Shown: positions 1-13,627 of the stretch, piece by piece
How positions within the stretch are numbered: position 1 is the first letter of the stretch
How the letters are laid out: every line of letters starts with the position of its first letter
NCBI GenBank assembly: GCA_013398295.1
Contig: VZSF01003247.1
Coordinates: 98,510-162,509 of the forward strand
DNA length: 64,000 nt
Direction: 5' to 3'
Source: Chionis minor
Lineage: Eukaryota > Chordata > Aves > Charadriiformes > Chionididae
Notes under the pieces: model-generated
The model's input: only the letters and a program-made list of their open reading frames with translations
The model's database searches: none
What the model was told of the DNA's origin: nothing
Program-made: the position numbers and the translations under genes

Positions 1-3000
1 AAAAAAAAAAAAAAAAAAAAGGGAAAAAAGAAAGAAGAAAGAAAGAGTACTTCAAAGCTCTCAAGCCTTTAAAAGTTTACATACTCATTCAGGATATCAC
101 CTGATCTTTTTGGCTCCTAAGCCACAATATTATGAACTTCTGCTGCCCTGTATCTCTGCCCTTTTGCACACACAAGTTCCATTGACTTCAAAGAGAGCTG
201 TGCACGTACAACAGTGACACGTAAAGTCTCCTCAATCCTTTAATCTTTCAAGAATTTTGTATTTATTACTATCTCAAAATAAAAGCCTTTTTTTTTTTTT
301 CCTTAAAAATAACCGAAGAATATTGACCATCTCTCCAGCAAAGCACTTAGGCACGTGGTAAACTTTAGGCAAATAAATAGTCCTATTTGCGTCCCGTAAG
401 ATAAATTCACTTTTAAGTCGGTAGCACTGCTTACACTTTTAACACTAGGCATGTGTTAAGCACTTACCAAATCAGGACCATAGGACAGAAAAATCCTTCA
501 TCAAAGATACCAGTCAGATCACAGGGAGTATAATAACTCCTTCTTAACCCTCACCTCCCCAAAACCTGGGGTAATAATTGCCAGCATTTGCGACAATTTT
601 GTTCTGTTTCTGAATGTGTCGGGTTTGTGCATTACTGTCATCGGAGGCAAACTTTAGAAGCTTTTTAGAAGTGCTCTTCCCAGGAAGGAGGACTGAAGGG
701 TTCTGTGCAGGATGCACGCCACAGGCTGTGCCTGCAGGGGTACAGCGCCGTGCTGTCCCGCAGAGGGGACCCACGGCAAAGCGGCAGCCCGCCTACCCGT
801 ATTTGTGCACGGGCAAAGGTCAACCCGGTTCACACTGAGGTCAATGGCAAAAATCCCATCAACTTCAACTATGTTCTTTGGGTAATCAACTTTTCTTTGG
901 AGTGGCCCCATACTTCCACACTTGTCTTTACAGCACTCATTATACTCCGGGTATTCCATAATTGTCACAATTTTTATTCTTGCTTACTCCACAGTTTTTG
1001 TTGGCATCACCAAACAATGAGTACCAAATAAATACTGATATGTATTAATAACCGATTCAAGAAAATCTTGGGGGTGAGATTCTGGGACTGGGAAGTTTTT
1101 CTACCCACAGAATGTTTTTGCGCAGCGGAGAAAGAACAAAGAGGCATGATGCTGTTTATTTTGATGATTCTGAGAAGCTAAAATTCATCCTGCTCATCCC
1201 AGGAGCAAACAGCTGGCAAACAGCTGACAACATAGATATCAGTCAACTCCCACGTATCTCACAATATAATACAATAAATATAGGTAATAATGATATGACA
1301 TGACAGGATGCATCTTTGATTGGATCTGTTAAAAAAAAATAAAATCTTACACAAAAGTGTACGGAAAAGGTTCCAAGATGTCTTCCTTTCTCTTTTTGCC
1401 TCTCTTACTTTCCTACTTTCATAACATGGTTGTATATTTGAGATTTTTCTGTAAATTATGGTTTCTATTTGAAACATTTTTCTTTAATTTCCATATTTCC
1501 AAAAAGTCATTTTACTATTTATGTGGTCAAATCCCTCCTAGTGTGATTTGATGGCACATAAATAGTAATATGACTTTTTATGTTGTCTATTGCTTATGTA
1601 GAGTTTTCAGAAACCCTATATTATAGCCTGGTATTAAACCCTGATAATTTTCAGGGGTCATCACTATAATATATGGCTGGAAGACTGCTATTGTGATGCT
1701 GTTGTCAGCCAAAAACCTTGCCTTCAAATGTGTGCCTAAACCATAGTATAACATAAATCAAAATATGTGTCTGCCTAGCCATATATCCATTCTATGACTT
1801 TAAATATTTTTATAATCATGGGTGCAGGACGGGATGCTAGGGACTTTTTATAACCGTTGGTGGAAACAACTGAACATTAAAAAAAAATAAAATCTGCACG
1901 TTATCTCCCTGTAGCAGAAATGAGCTTCCCTGTACATTCTTAGTAAGGGCATATTTGCTTTGGGTGGTAAACCTCATGCCACTGTATATAATTTTCCATC
2001 TCTGCCACTAGTCTATTGACCCTTGAACAAAGCACTTGGCAAGCCATTTACCCCTACACACATTCTCTTACACATACACACAAATACAAGATTTTTTTGC
2101 ATTCGTTGATGACCATCTCCCTGGGATGATTATGCCAGCTGATGCCAGGCGAGAGATGACGCCAAGTGAACATATTTGGAAGGAGGTATTGGTTTAAAAG
2201 ACCAGAGGTGCACAGATCTGGTATTTTGACCCAGAATCACGGTTTGAAGGCAAACATTAAACCTATCCATAGGCCTTACTCCAATGTGGTCCAGTAGGAG
2301 ATTTCAAGACGTTCAGATTTCCCTTCTTCCTTTTGTATTTCCAAATCTCCCATCAGCTTGCTTTATGAACACCAGCGAGCTCTGACTGCCTGATCAACTA
2401 TAGGGCTCTGTTCGTTTTATTTCAACTATTCCTGGGCATCACAATGCTTCCACTTCACACTTGTTCTAGAGCAGGAACAAGCTGGGAAATGTGAGCCTGG
2501 CACGTGCAACACAGTGCTGTGGGTACAAACAGGATGGGGCTCTTCTCTGCCCTGTGAACGCTGTAGGGGTCCTAAGGCGCTTTTGAAAAAAAAATCACCA
2601 TCCTCTGCCAAAACAGCCCCCTCCTCCAAAGAAATTCTGTATTGCAGAATATATGGAAAAATCTGGAGGATGCTGCCTTCCATCCCAGAAGCGGCTGAGT
2701 TTTTATGAAGCTGTCTAGGGACAAGTTCTGCAAAGCTTTATAAAGCGTGCATCTTCCTCACACCACTAATTCCATCAATTCTGATCAAGCTAACTGTGGG
2801 AGTTAGGACTACAAACGCCGGATCAGGACTATAGCATGTGAAATCCTCAGAGATGAAAGTGCGACATAGTTTGAAAATAGTATTTCTATTAATAATGAAT
2901 GCTCTCAATTTACACCAGATTTTGTAATGTTTCTGGGTACACAGTGTTCTTCTGTTGTTGTCCCAGATGCTCTCCTTTCTGACTGATTTGGTTCCCTTTC

Positions 3001-5339
3001 ACAAACAAGCACCCCCTGCTCGCCCTGGGGAAGGCACTTAAGGGAAAAGGGCAGTTAAAATTGCAAAACCAGGGAATTGACTGTAATAAAGTGCAGGGAA
3101 ATTCCATGTAAATGTGGCCCTTAATTTCTTAGGCCTCTGCAACTTATCAGTACCTTTCAACAGGGCTAATGTCAGGTACTGTACAGCATTCCTTGTTTTC
3201 AGAAAGCTGTTTCCTAAGGTCCAGATGATGTTATAAGTGGTATAACATGACTCAAAGTAGTTTTGCCAGATGTGATATCCCCTGTTGCAGCCTCAAATAG
3301 ACTGAGAATGAGGAATGCATGCTCCATTAATTTCCATTGGAGTGAAGAATGCGTTACTCCTTTGCCATTCCCATACTAAGAAATCTTCACGTAGTCACAG
3401 CTTTATTTTCTTTATTAAGAAAACCATATATTCCAGCATTCTCCTGTATTTGCTTTTTGAGGATGTTCACTGACTTTTTCCTTTGTCGCTTCTGCAACAC
3501 ATACACACAGTCCTGTCTACACACACCGACACAAATTATGTCCTCAGGGGAATATCTACAATGACCTGTTACTTTGGGTATTTCATAGCTGGTTTTCTCC
3601 TTCCAGTGATTAAACCCACAAATTTAGTTAATGTACAGAGCAGGTTTCATGCATAAATCTACCCCCCATAATTGCTTTTAAAATGCTGGAACCACTTTCA
3701 GATGCTGTCATCCATTTCTTAGGCGGTGGCCTCCTTCTTTTCTGCGTTCAGTAAATCAAAATTTACATGACTATTTCCCACCAGACATTTGTGTAAGGTA
3801 GATCAGTTCTCTGTGTGGTCTTTTTAAATAGTATTTCTGGCAGATATGGAAAAAGACATATATAAAAATAAAAAGAAATGGCTAGTAAAGCTCCTAAAGG
3901 ATGGGAACTGCTGAGCAGTTTCAGACATGTTAACAGAGGGAGAAGCTCATGTCATGTCTCTCTCACATTGTTATACTGGTCATTACAAATCATTCATCTC
4001 GCACCACCATTCTGAAGTGTTACTTTATTATTAAAAGTGTCAGTAACTTGGTCTTTTCTGAATTAACTCCTCTTCACCTCTAAATGACAAGAAAAAAGGA
4101 TATGTGTCTTTTTAGCCAGTCAGCAGAACTGCACTAATTCACTTTGCTAATTCCCACGCTCCACTGTTCACACACAGAAAATGGTGGTCTTTTGCTGTAA
4201 AGCTTAAATGCCACGGATGGTATTGTAATAGATCCCATGTTACCACAGTTGCACTGTGATTATAAATATCTGTTACAAAATGTTTGTGAGCATACTGAAG
4301 ATGTACATAAAAGCAAATTGCTTGTGTAAAAAAAAGAAAAAAATAAAAAAGAAGAAGAGTAAGTAGAGTCTGTTTTCTGTTGCCATAATTTCTAAAAGTT
4401 TCTTCACTTACCACTTTGGAAATTCAGTAACTTCCCTGGACTCCCTTATCCTTGCTACAAATGGCAGAAGTTTCTACCATATTTATGCCAAATTTTGCCG
4501 GAGATGTTACTCATTTTTAATACTCAGTGACTGCATTTCTTTGTTTAAGTGAGTTTGAAACATATCTAGGGTTTCTCCAGAGAAGCATATAAAGTGCACC
4601 TAGAGAGGTTAACTCTCAATTCATCTCAGGTGCTCCCTTCCATTGTAAAAATGTATTAGCAGAAAGCTAGAAATGCAGTGCAGATCCTCAGCTGATGTAA
4701 GCTGATATACTTCCACTGATTTCATAAACTATGCTGGGTTATTTCAGAAGAGGATCTGTCACAATTCATCACTGCTTTGAAAATTGTATGGGGTGATAAT
4801 CACAGAGAATATTGCTACATGTCTGACATATTGCACCAATATTGCTCAAACGTGGTTTTTTTTTTTTTTCCTTGTGTAGCAAGTTGCTTTGGAATGCATG
4901 AACAATACTAAAATTAGGATGATGCTAGTCATTTCCTGATTGCTAAACTAATCCTATAGTCTGAAAGCTTGAGAGTGGGAGAAACAGGTAAAAAGCTCTA
5001 AGATTCATGAAAAGAAACAAACACGCCTTTGAAACAAAATGAAACCTTTTAAAAGCACTGATATGAAGCTGATCTCAAGTTCACAGAAATTGCTCAGCAG
5101 GTTACAAAGCCAATGGAGTGTTACCAGCCTAACCAAGGTTGGAAGTGTCACCTGCCAAAAGCTCTGCGAGCAAAAAGGCAGTGGAAGAAGGCCACCATCA
5201 CCATCACGAGTCACCCATGCCCCGAGACCCAAGAGCCAAGCCTGTTCCTCAAACATCTCTCTCATCAGTGTAACCAGGCAGCTCTCTGGAGCTTCCCAGC
5301 ATTTCAGGTGTGTTTTGAAAGCAGTGAGTAGTCTGGCTG
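1..5339. other. Unique AT-rich noncoding sequence
   Basis: I see no exon, RNA gene or clear mobile element here. The window opens inside a poly-A/GAAA-rich tract (1-47), whose origin cannot be told because it is cut by the window edge. Short homopolymers occur at 288-300 (13 T) and 4856-4869 (14 T). Open frames are under 100 codons except a few overlapping ones near 5005-5655; these run into the LTR-like repeat on both strands and show no recognisable domain. A weak match to the core of ancient tRNA-type SINEs is seen around 1995-2050 and is treated as a low-confidence observation. Confidence 0.7.
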
Positions 5340-5413
5340 CCCAGCCCAAACATATGACAGGTTGCAATGAGACCTTCCTTGCAGGATTTCTCAACCAGCC
5401 CATGGAGGTTAAT

Positions 5414-5756
5414 GGTGGAACAGGTATCTGCCTGCAGCCTGTGGAGAACCCTACAGCGGAGCAGGTGGATACCCACAGGAGGCTGTGGCCCCATGGAAGA
5501 CCCCACACTGGAGCAGGCTCTTGGCAGGATCTGTGGCCCCATTGAGAGAGGAGCACATGCTGGAGCAGGTTTGCTGGCAGGACTTGAGGACCTGTAGGGC
5601 ACCCACGCTGGAGCAGTCTGGTCCTGAAGGACTGCACGCCGTGGAAGGGACCCACACTGAAACAGCTTGTGAAGAACTACAGCCCGTGGCAAGGACTCAC
5701 ACTGGAGAAGTTTGTGGAGGACTGTCTCCTGTGGGAGGGACCCCACGCTGGAGCAA
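5414..5756 (+). repeat. Degenerate tandem repeat of 41-52 bp units inside the LTR-like element
   Basis: Eight copies of a core close to CTGGAGCAG begin at about 5414, 5455, 5507, 5559, 5607, 5656, 5701 and 5747, a spacing of 41 to 52 bp. Between cores the units share a run like GTGGAAGGGACCCACAC and a GGACTG/GAACTA segment. The units are diverged from each other, with core variants such as CTGAAACAG and CTGGAGAAG, so the array is old within the family rather than a recent slippage product. It lies upstream of the polyadenylation signal, where U3 enhancer repeats of retroviruses usually sit; an enhancer role is inference only. Confidence 0.8.
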
Positions 5757-5979
5757 GGGAAGAGTGTGAGGAGTCCTCCTCCCCCTGAAGAGGAGGGATT
5801 GGCAGAAACTACATGTGATGAACTGACCGCAATCCCTATTCCCTGTCCCCCTGCGCCGCTGGAGGGGAGGAGCAGAAAAAATGTGGAGTTAAGTGAAGCC
5901 TAGGAAGAAGGGAGGGGTGGCGGGAAGGTGTTTTAAGTCTGGATAATGTTTCTCATTGTCCTGTTCTGATTTGATTGGT

Positions 5980-5985
5980 AATAAA
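5980..5985 (+). terminator. Polyadenylation signal of the LTR-like element
   Basis: A canonical AATAAA hexamer sits about 175 bases before the CA terminus of the LTR-like element. It is followed by a pyrimidine-rich region (6030-6090), as expected downstream of a cleavage site. Whether it is used is unknown. Confidence 0.5.
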
Positions 5986-7980
5986 CTAATTTCCCAAGTC
6001 AAGTCTGCTTTGCCTGTGATGGTAACTGGTGAGTTCTTCCTGTCCTTATCTCAACCCATGAGCCTCTCGTTACATTTTCTCTTCCCTGTCCAGCTGAGGA
6101 GGCGAGTGATAGTGTGGCTTGGTTGGCACCTGGCATCCAGCCAGGGTCAACCCACCACAGCTACTCAGCTTGGGCAGATATTGGTACTTTTGCTCATGCA
6201 TATGCTCTTTAGATGCCACTGGACTTATGCCGTACAGTGCAGAACTGATGGCTGTGAGGGACTCGCAGATTTTGGTTATGCAGACAAAAAAAGGCAGAGA
6301 TCGTTACTCCCTTTCTACCATCTCAACTCCTAAGCCCTTCTTTTATTACACACTGTTTGACTTTTCAGTTTTATGATCTGCACTGAGCCGAACGAAGAGT
6401 CCAAAGCAGATGGACTAATTTACTTCTTTCTGCTCACAGTCTATCTATGGATGGACTGTGGTTTCTTCCCCTTTACCAATTATCTGAGTTTATCTGACAG
6501 CGTTTTTCATAAAACAGTTAATCAGGAGTATTCAAAAACATAAGCCAAATTACTTAGCTAATACTGGCCACATGAGAAACATGTTCTTTTCCTCTTTCAC
6601 CTGATTGGGTGTACTCAGAAACATCTCCACAGCAAATATTTATGTCTACACCATTAACATTCTACTTTGCCTATTAGAGTTTTGGTGCTCTTTTCTATTT
6701 GTAGCCCTAATAATTTAAAAAAGCTCTTTTAAAAAATTATTTCAAAACATATATCTCTATAATAAATAACACAGATACATTACCATCAATCTGGGCACTC
6801 AAAAATTATTGCAAAGCACAAGAGTTCCTACCTTCCCTTCAAATGATTTCTAATGTGGTAGTATAATCCTTCCTTCTCCATTTATTATCCTATTTATAAT
6901 CTTCTACTAACCTTTATGTTACCATTTGTTCCTAGTGCTTACTCAAATACGGAACCTGAACTTAAATCCTTCCCTGGGGTCTGGCAAAGATTTAGGTGGC
7001 ACTGACTGCCGCTCTGCCCTTCCTCGCATGGCAGACCAAAAACTACGTGGATTTATTCTTGCCCACAAAGATTCCTTCCCATTCAAAGATATTCAAAGTG
7101 CCACAGGCACATAAAAGGTATTCCTTTGGCTGTATGGGCCCATAAACACTTCACTGAGAGCAGAACCTTGTTTTCTCAATGGACCTATGTGGATAAAATT
7201 GAATACTATGGAGGGAAGTAAAATCAGGTTATAAAAATGTACCCACCTATCACTTCATGTAGTCTACATGGCACAGCTTGATCCCGTCTTGCACCGCTCT
7301 GCATCCAGAGTAGCTCCATTTAAGGACATCACATTTTGGACTTGCTCCGTGTCACTAGGAGCCAGAACTTGATTTCATGTCGTTTCTAAGCAGAGGTAAC
7401 CTTAACGTGGACTTTCTGATCCCAGCTACTTAAGGCCTACTTACTTTATACATGCTCTCTTAGACATGCAAACCCTAATGTAATTAGACAGATGTTTTCC
7501 TCGGCCCAGGTGATCCCCAAGTACTGATGCACATATGTTTTCTGGTCTCCCAGTCCCCCCATTTCATTTTTGCTCCGCGCTTTTGGATCGCAGTCTGTGA
7601 GCTATTTCAGCCCTGAGACAGAACAGGCTGCACAGAACTGCTCCCACAGATGATGGTATGATATGAGATACAAGATGTGATGACGCCAGGATCTGCAATC
7701 GGTATCTATGGCCTTTATGGCTGGCGCAACAAAAACATGGAAAAATCTTGCCTGGGAGGAAAGCTTTTTCCTCTCTGAGTTTTGGGGTTTTGGTGCATTT
7801 TCTGAGAACTTGCTCAGCCCAAGGCAGAGATCTTCAATTAAAGTTTCCACTGCGACCAGACCTAAACTATGCTTGTGACACCGCTGCTACCAACCCAGCT
7901 GCACTGCGTCAGAACCAGGCACGTGTCACGGCCAGGACTTGCAGAGGGGTGGAAGGAGGTAAAAAGCTTTCTCCTCCAGC

Positions 7981-8028
7981 CCCTGCACTGCAAGCCCTGC
8001 ATCCTCTGCACTGCAAGCCCTGCATCCC
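7981..8028 (+). repeat. Two-copy 24-bp tandem duplication
   Basis: Two near-identical 24-bp units (7981-8004 and 8005-8028) share CTGCACTGCAAGCCCTGCAT. A partial third unit with CTGCATCACATTGCAC follows. The high identity suggests a recent slippage event. Confidence 0.85.
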
Positions 8029-11000
8029 CTGCATCACATTGCACATCATCCTCAGCTTTCCCTGGCTCACTTCTTGCTACCCAGCTCCTATCCCAAGGCA
8101 TCTCACTGCCACGGAGAGCTGCTAGGGGCTAAAACACCCAAGGACCGAACACCCCTGTGAAGAGAAGCAGTGAGTGCAGGCTCAGTGGCACCCCTGGCAG
8201 ACACCCGCCACCAAAAATGTGCATTTTGCTGCCGGAGTAGATAGAGCAGGCCTGAAGCACTGCCTTCGCCCAGCCAAAACAGGGGAAAGGCAAGCTTTGC
8301 TCCTGCACAGGTAGCAAACTCCACAGCCCGGCACACCTCCAGCACCAACAGCCATGGGGGAAGCAAAGACGTGTTCCATCAGCCTCCCGGAGGCGCAGTG
8401 AGTGGGGCAGAGGGAGGGCAAGGTTTCTCACAGGGGGAAGGGAAGAAAGGGACTAAGGAGTACGTGCACCCACATGTGATGCTCTGACAAACAGCCGTGT
8501 GATTTATCATCATACTCCCACTTGTAACTCTAACCTAACAGTGTGTCATCTTTACTTTTCATGTTATTTATTTACAAGTGCATTTTCAGTATCAACCCTT
8601 TCATTCATTAATCCTAATGTGGCCTTTTTCAATGTCTACTTACCATTTTAAATACTTACTATAATTTACAGGGCTTTCTTGAACACATCCAAGGTATATT
8701 ATATGGGGCTAGCTTAATGGAAAGTCTTGTACACCAAAGCAGGAAAAAAGCACATTTAATTTATGGTGGCTTTGAATTTTGCTCATAATTTACTTCTGGA
8801 GAACTATTCATATAAAGCCACACCAATGAGAATTTTCAGTGGCAACGCAGGAGGAAAAAACCAATAAATGCTGATCTTATTATTCATTTTTATTTTGAAA
8901 GCTTTTCCATGTTGCATTCTGGGATTATGTAAAGTACTTATAAGTTAGCAATGTAATTTTGGCATCTCAATATGAAAGAAATGCAGTGTAATGGCATGCA
9001 GGCCATAGCAAGACTTTTTTTCAGGTGTGGTCCGAAGAGCAATATCTAAAGCTTTTTGATACTAAAAGTGGCAGTTGTATGTATCCTTCACCAACATCGA
9101 CGTCAACAGGAGCGAAAGAAGCTCAGCACAAATACTCATGCCGAAAATTTACAGCAGTCCTAAGCAAAGAAAAGGCTCTTTCAGCTCACTCCTTCCTTCT
9201 TCTAATTCACTAGCAAAGTAAGGGGATCACCAGTTCCTGCCCCACGATATCAGTTCCAGTGCAACCCCATGAAACACTGAAAACAGATGGGGCTGATGAG
9301 GTAATGGACAAAATAAGAAACATTGCATGGGTTTGATTTTAAATTTTTTTAAAAGATTTTTTGAAAACCGTCCCATTTTGGGCAGACGCCCCACTTTAGC
9401 CGCAGAGAAGCGGGACCCGAGAAGCCTTTCCCACCCAAGCATTGCAATGAAATGGACTGAAGAGGGGCAAAAAAAGGTCGCCAAAAAGCAGGCACGAAGC
9501 TGAGCAGCAGCCCAGGCAATGCTGTGGCAGTGCCTCAGGGGTTCACCCCCATGGACCAGCCTTTCTCCCGGGTACCTCTCCCCACAGCTCAGCCCCCAGC
9601 CCCGCCTGCGTTGCCTCTGGCTCTGGCTGGCAGAGAGCTGCCTGCGGAAAACGTGGAAAGGGATAAAACACACAGCCGTAACTCTCTGTCGCTCCACAGG
9701 GGAAGGGAGCCACTTGCAGGCAGAGGATGCAGCCAGGGTGCTGTCAGTGGGAAGAGTGGCTCACCTGCCTGCATCTGCCTGTCATGTAGTGGGCAAGGGC
9801 TCCCCGCTCCCTCCCGTACTTCGTTTGATCCCCACCATCTTCTGCTCTGTCCCTGAAGTCTCTCTGACACCCTCTCCATCTACTCTTTCCCCAGCCCCCA
9901 GCAGGATATTCATGAGGTGAGAGGACGGCCAGGGGAGAGACCAGAAGGCGGCAGGTACACTCCACTGTGAGAGTTTCTTGGGCTTCTGCCACTGTGCTTC
10001 TGATCCTGAAGCCTGACAGGCAGAGAAATCTGGCTGGCACGATCCCATGGTCTAATATTTTCCATGTAGAGGTGGAGCTACAGCTGGTGGAACATTTTCA
10101 TAAGTCACCAAAAGAAAGCAAAGCTCCTTCCATCCCTCCACCTCTGGCTGCACAAAGACCAACTGTTTCTCACGTGCACAGACCTTAACAACATTTTGCC
10201 TTTGAGAGAGATGATTTCTGGTCACTCTTTGCAGGAGACGGACACAGGAAACTGCTTATGGAAAAAGCATGTTGGAGGAGGACACAGCTCCTCCAGGGAT
10301 GCGTGATCCTGCAGGTCTTCCTCAGCACCATTGTAACTACCAAAGGGCCCCTAGAAAACCTACCTGCCATAGATTACTTTTATGGCAGTACTTTGAACTC
10401 AAATCACAAAGGTTTGGAAATATGAATATCCTTAGTGAAGAAGAACTAGTAAAATAAATACTCCCTTCCAATTTTATCAGAAGACTGCTCTCCTCACTGA
10501 GAAAATGTCTGGCCTGAGCAGCATGTGTGATATCAGGGCTAAACAAGTTTAATTCGATTTTATACATTCCCGTGAGTCTTAGTATTTTCTCTTTCACTGA
10601 ATATTATGACGCAGGGTCACTGCAGTTTTTAAGGGATTTTGAAGATTGAATGTGAAAGATCCTGCAAAACAAAAAAAGATTACTATTTATTGTTAATTTA
10701 AATAATAGCATGAATGCTCAGAATGTCTCACCTCAATCTTTTTTTTTTTAATGACCTCCCATTTGCAGTCATAGTTTTGTGCCTGCAATTAATTGTGCCT
10801 GCTATAGAAACTGTGGGTTGCACTTAATTGTGACTTTGGCTGATAGCATTTTGACATCTGGCTCCTTGGTTATTCTTGTAGATATTAAGGCTCTTTTAAA
10901 TACTTGCTCATTTGTCATTAAGTTAGGCCAAACAATTTCAGGAACTCAAAAAGGATGCATTAAAGAGTTTGGAAGATAAACATCGCTCCAGTATTGACAC

Positions 11001-13602
11001 TTCACCAAGAGAAATCTCTGGAGACTCATTTGTGGCTTTGCCACAAGCAGTGAGCGGTGTCTAGTGTGTGGTTTCAGAAGCAGACCAGGAATTACTGGGA
11101 CCTACGCTGCAATCAAGGATGTGATTTTCACATGTAGAGGCATATCCAGCTTACACCTAACTACAGCGAGCACACGGCAGGGCGTGGAACAAGAGCTTGT
11201 GCCTCGCCTTCCAGGAAGGCTTGTGTCACTCACACCCAAGCCCAGGCTGCCTCAGTGTGAATGTTTCTGCAGCATCAATCAGCTAAACGAAGATTAACTT
11301 TGGGAATCTCTATTCCTACTGCTTTCACAACACTCATTGCAATCGTAGGCACAAAATCCCCATTTGGTCTTTGCTTCCTTCTGCAAGGGAGAAACAAAGT
11401 GGATGAACAAGGTAAACTCCATAGTACCTGTCCCTGGGGTGTCTGCTCCATGACAGCACACTGGGAGCAGGGCAGAGTCCAGCTTCTCACCCGATCCTAA
11501 GCATTGCTCACCCAGATGGAAGCAAGTGGCATCAATGCAATAGCTGCTTTTGCAGTATGAGTACATGGAGCTCACCGTCGCCTCCCTGTAAGGTTTAACC
11601 CATGAATGCTGTGAGATCCTCTGCTGGGAAATAATCAGGTTCTTTGTGTGAAGTTGTAGTGAGAGAATTTTTCCTCCAAAAGCAACCCATCTTCCCTACC
11701 CTCTCCTTAACTCTGTTCCTCACCCAGGTGTACTTTATTCAGAAGGATGGAATGCTGGTTTCACACTCAGAACTGAAAGAAACTGTAGAAGATGGCCAAG
11801 ATTAGATGTCTACCTCTGTTTTCCTGTGCAACTGTACTAAAGAAGTCCTGGTACACTGTTTGTCATTTAAAGCCTGTCCTGGAGCACATGTGATGGCTTA
11901 GAAAGAGTTCAGCTGAGCCAGACCACAACTAATGCATTAGACATTGAGTTTGATCCAACCAAAGTTGAATCCCAGATCTGAGGGTACTTAAGCTGACTGG
12001 AAGTCAATACAAAGAAGGAAAAGGCCTGAAACTGGGAAACAGGATCTTGGTAACCTCTTCAGGGACGAGAATTCTGGGAAAAATCCAAAAGAGATGTGGA
12101 GAGGACACCAAGGTAGAGCACAAGCAACTTCAAGGAGGAAAACCAATGGTGGGAAGATGTTCCCTGAGATTTCCAGGAGGCGATCGGGAAGGATATAGAG
12201 GTAGACTGAGACAGAAAGCAAGACGTGGAGACAGGAAAGAGGCTGCTGTTCAACAGAGTATAACCTGAAAGGAGAACGAGTGAGATCCTCTGCTTACCAC
12301 TGATGGAAAATAAATCCCTGACGAGCAGAAATGAAGACTGCTGCGTATTCTGAACAACAGGAGCCAGGAAGGTGGGGGACACACGTTGGGGTGAGAGACG
12401 TGGGCTCTCGCATGGGTGAGGGAAACGGTTGTTCCCCTCAAATGACAAACAAGCCACAGCCCTGCACCAGGAGAAAGGGGACTGGGGGCAAGTGGGGTGC
12501 CACTGGAGGAGCCCCTGCTGCACCGAGGGCACTGGTGCTGATCGCAGGTCATCAAACATATTTCTTTGATAATACATTCAGAATCTGACAACACTGTACT
12601 AGGAATACAAAGGAAGAAACATTAGACTCCCTCTGCAGCACTGGCGAGACTGAAGGGAGCTGACTAACTAAACCTGTGGGGAAAGAAATTCTATTTTTTG
12701 AGGTAAAGTGTGCATAAGGGATTAATATATCTGAGTATTTGTTTCCCTTAACTTTGGTATAATACTCTCTATGTTGATCTAGTGAACAACAACAAAAAAT
12801 AAAGTTAAAATAAGGTTGAGTACAGCCTTTCAGCTGTCAATCTAAAATCTTATTAGACATATTTGTCCTCAAATTCAAGTATAACATTTTTTTGATTGAT
12901 AGAAAATGACAGGTAGTAAAGTTATGCAATTATGCATGGAGGTGACATTTTTTCTCCAATAACACTTTAGGAATGTAAGAATTTTGTCATCCTCACTACC
13001 TGCCTTGTTGAGAAGATGTGATTTACACTCTTATCTTGGGGGAAGGGAAAAAGAATGGTTGCTACCTCGGTGAATGATCTGTGCATATTTTAAATTGGAA
13101 TATACATCCTTTTTATAGTGCTATATCCAGGCTTCTTTTTGGAGGAGAGTTTCTTTGGGGCTGGATGCCTTTTTGAGCAGCAGCAGGAAACACGTGTGAG
13201 CAGGAGGCTGACATGCTGTAGCAAGATGAAGCCCTGCCATAATACCCATGTACTGGACACTGCCCAGAGTCCAAACACAGCCCAAGCTTTTGGCCACTCC
13301 TTTCCTGTCTCAGGGCGTAAGGACTGAAGATGTCAGCACATGCATTATTTTCATCCATCTTCTGCTGCCCAGCACCTGACACCTGCAAACTGGTTGCGTT
13401 ACAAGGACCGCCATGCACACATTACAAAGTCCACAAATTCAACACTTGCAAATGAACAATAATTAAAATTAACAAAGCGGGCCTCCAGGTTTAATACAAA
13501 ATGTCAATTCTCTCTCCGAGCGAAACTGTGGTCTACGCACATTAGCAACGAGGCGGGGGAGGCAGAAGACATCTTTCTAGGAGCCATGAGACATAGAGGG
13601 GA

Positions 13603-13627
13603 CAAAACCAAACCAAACCAAACCAAA
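13603..13627 (+). repeat. AACCA pentanucleotide microsatellite
   Basis: About five copies of a five-base CAAAC/AACCA motif form a short array with no sequence relation to its flanks. Confidence 0.85.

Larger units (their letters stand above)
5340..6159 (+). mobile_element. Avian endogenous retrovirus LTR-like element, probably a solo LTR
   Basis: This segment resembles a repeat I recall as common in bird genomes; the family name is not certain. The 5' part (5414-5756) is a block of degenerate tandem units. It is followed by a GC-rich stretch, then AATAAA at 5980-5985, a T/C-rich region, and a terminus ending CCACCACA at 6159. That order (repetitive U3, polyadenylation signal, U5-like segment, terminal CA) is what an LTR in + orientation shows. 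The 5' edge is uncertain because no matching terminal TG or target-site duplication could be fixed. No gag, pol or env frame is seen on either side, so no retroviral gene is present. An alternative reading takes TGGCATCCAGCCAGGG at 6131-6146 as a diverged lysine-tRNA-type primer site, which would put the LTR end near 6128 and leave a short stub of internal sequence. The open frames inside it are repeat-derived peptides, not genes. Confidence 0.72.

Noticed and set aside
5005..5746. Overlapping open frames of 165-216 codons on the minus strand
   Set aside because: They run through the tandem-repeat block of the LTR-like element and read as repetitive peptides; frames on both strands are open at once and no domain is recognised.
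9227..9920. Cluster of frames of 96-156 codons on both strands
   Set aside because: The patch is GC-rich, which keeps several frames open together; no recognisable protein family and no splice context.
12059..12577. 172-codon minus-strand frame
   Set aside because: Serine- and leucine-rich with no recognisable domain; other frames are open in the same place.
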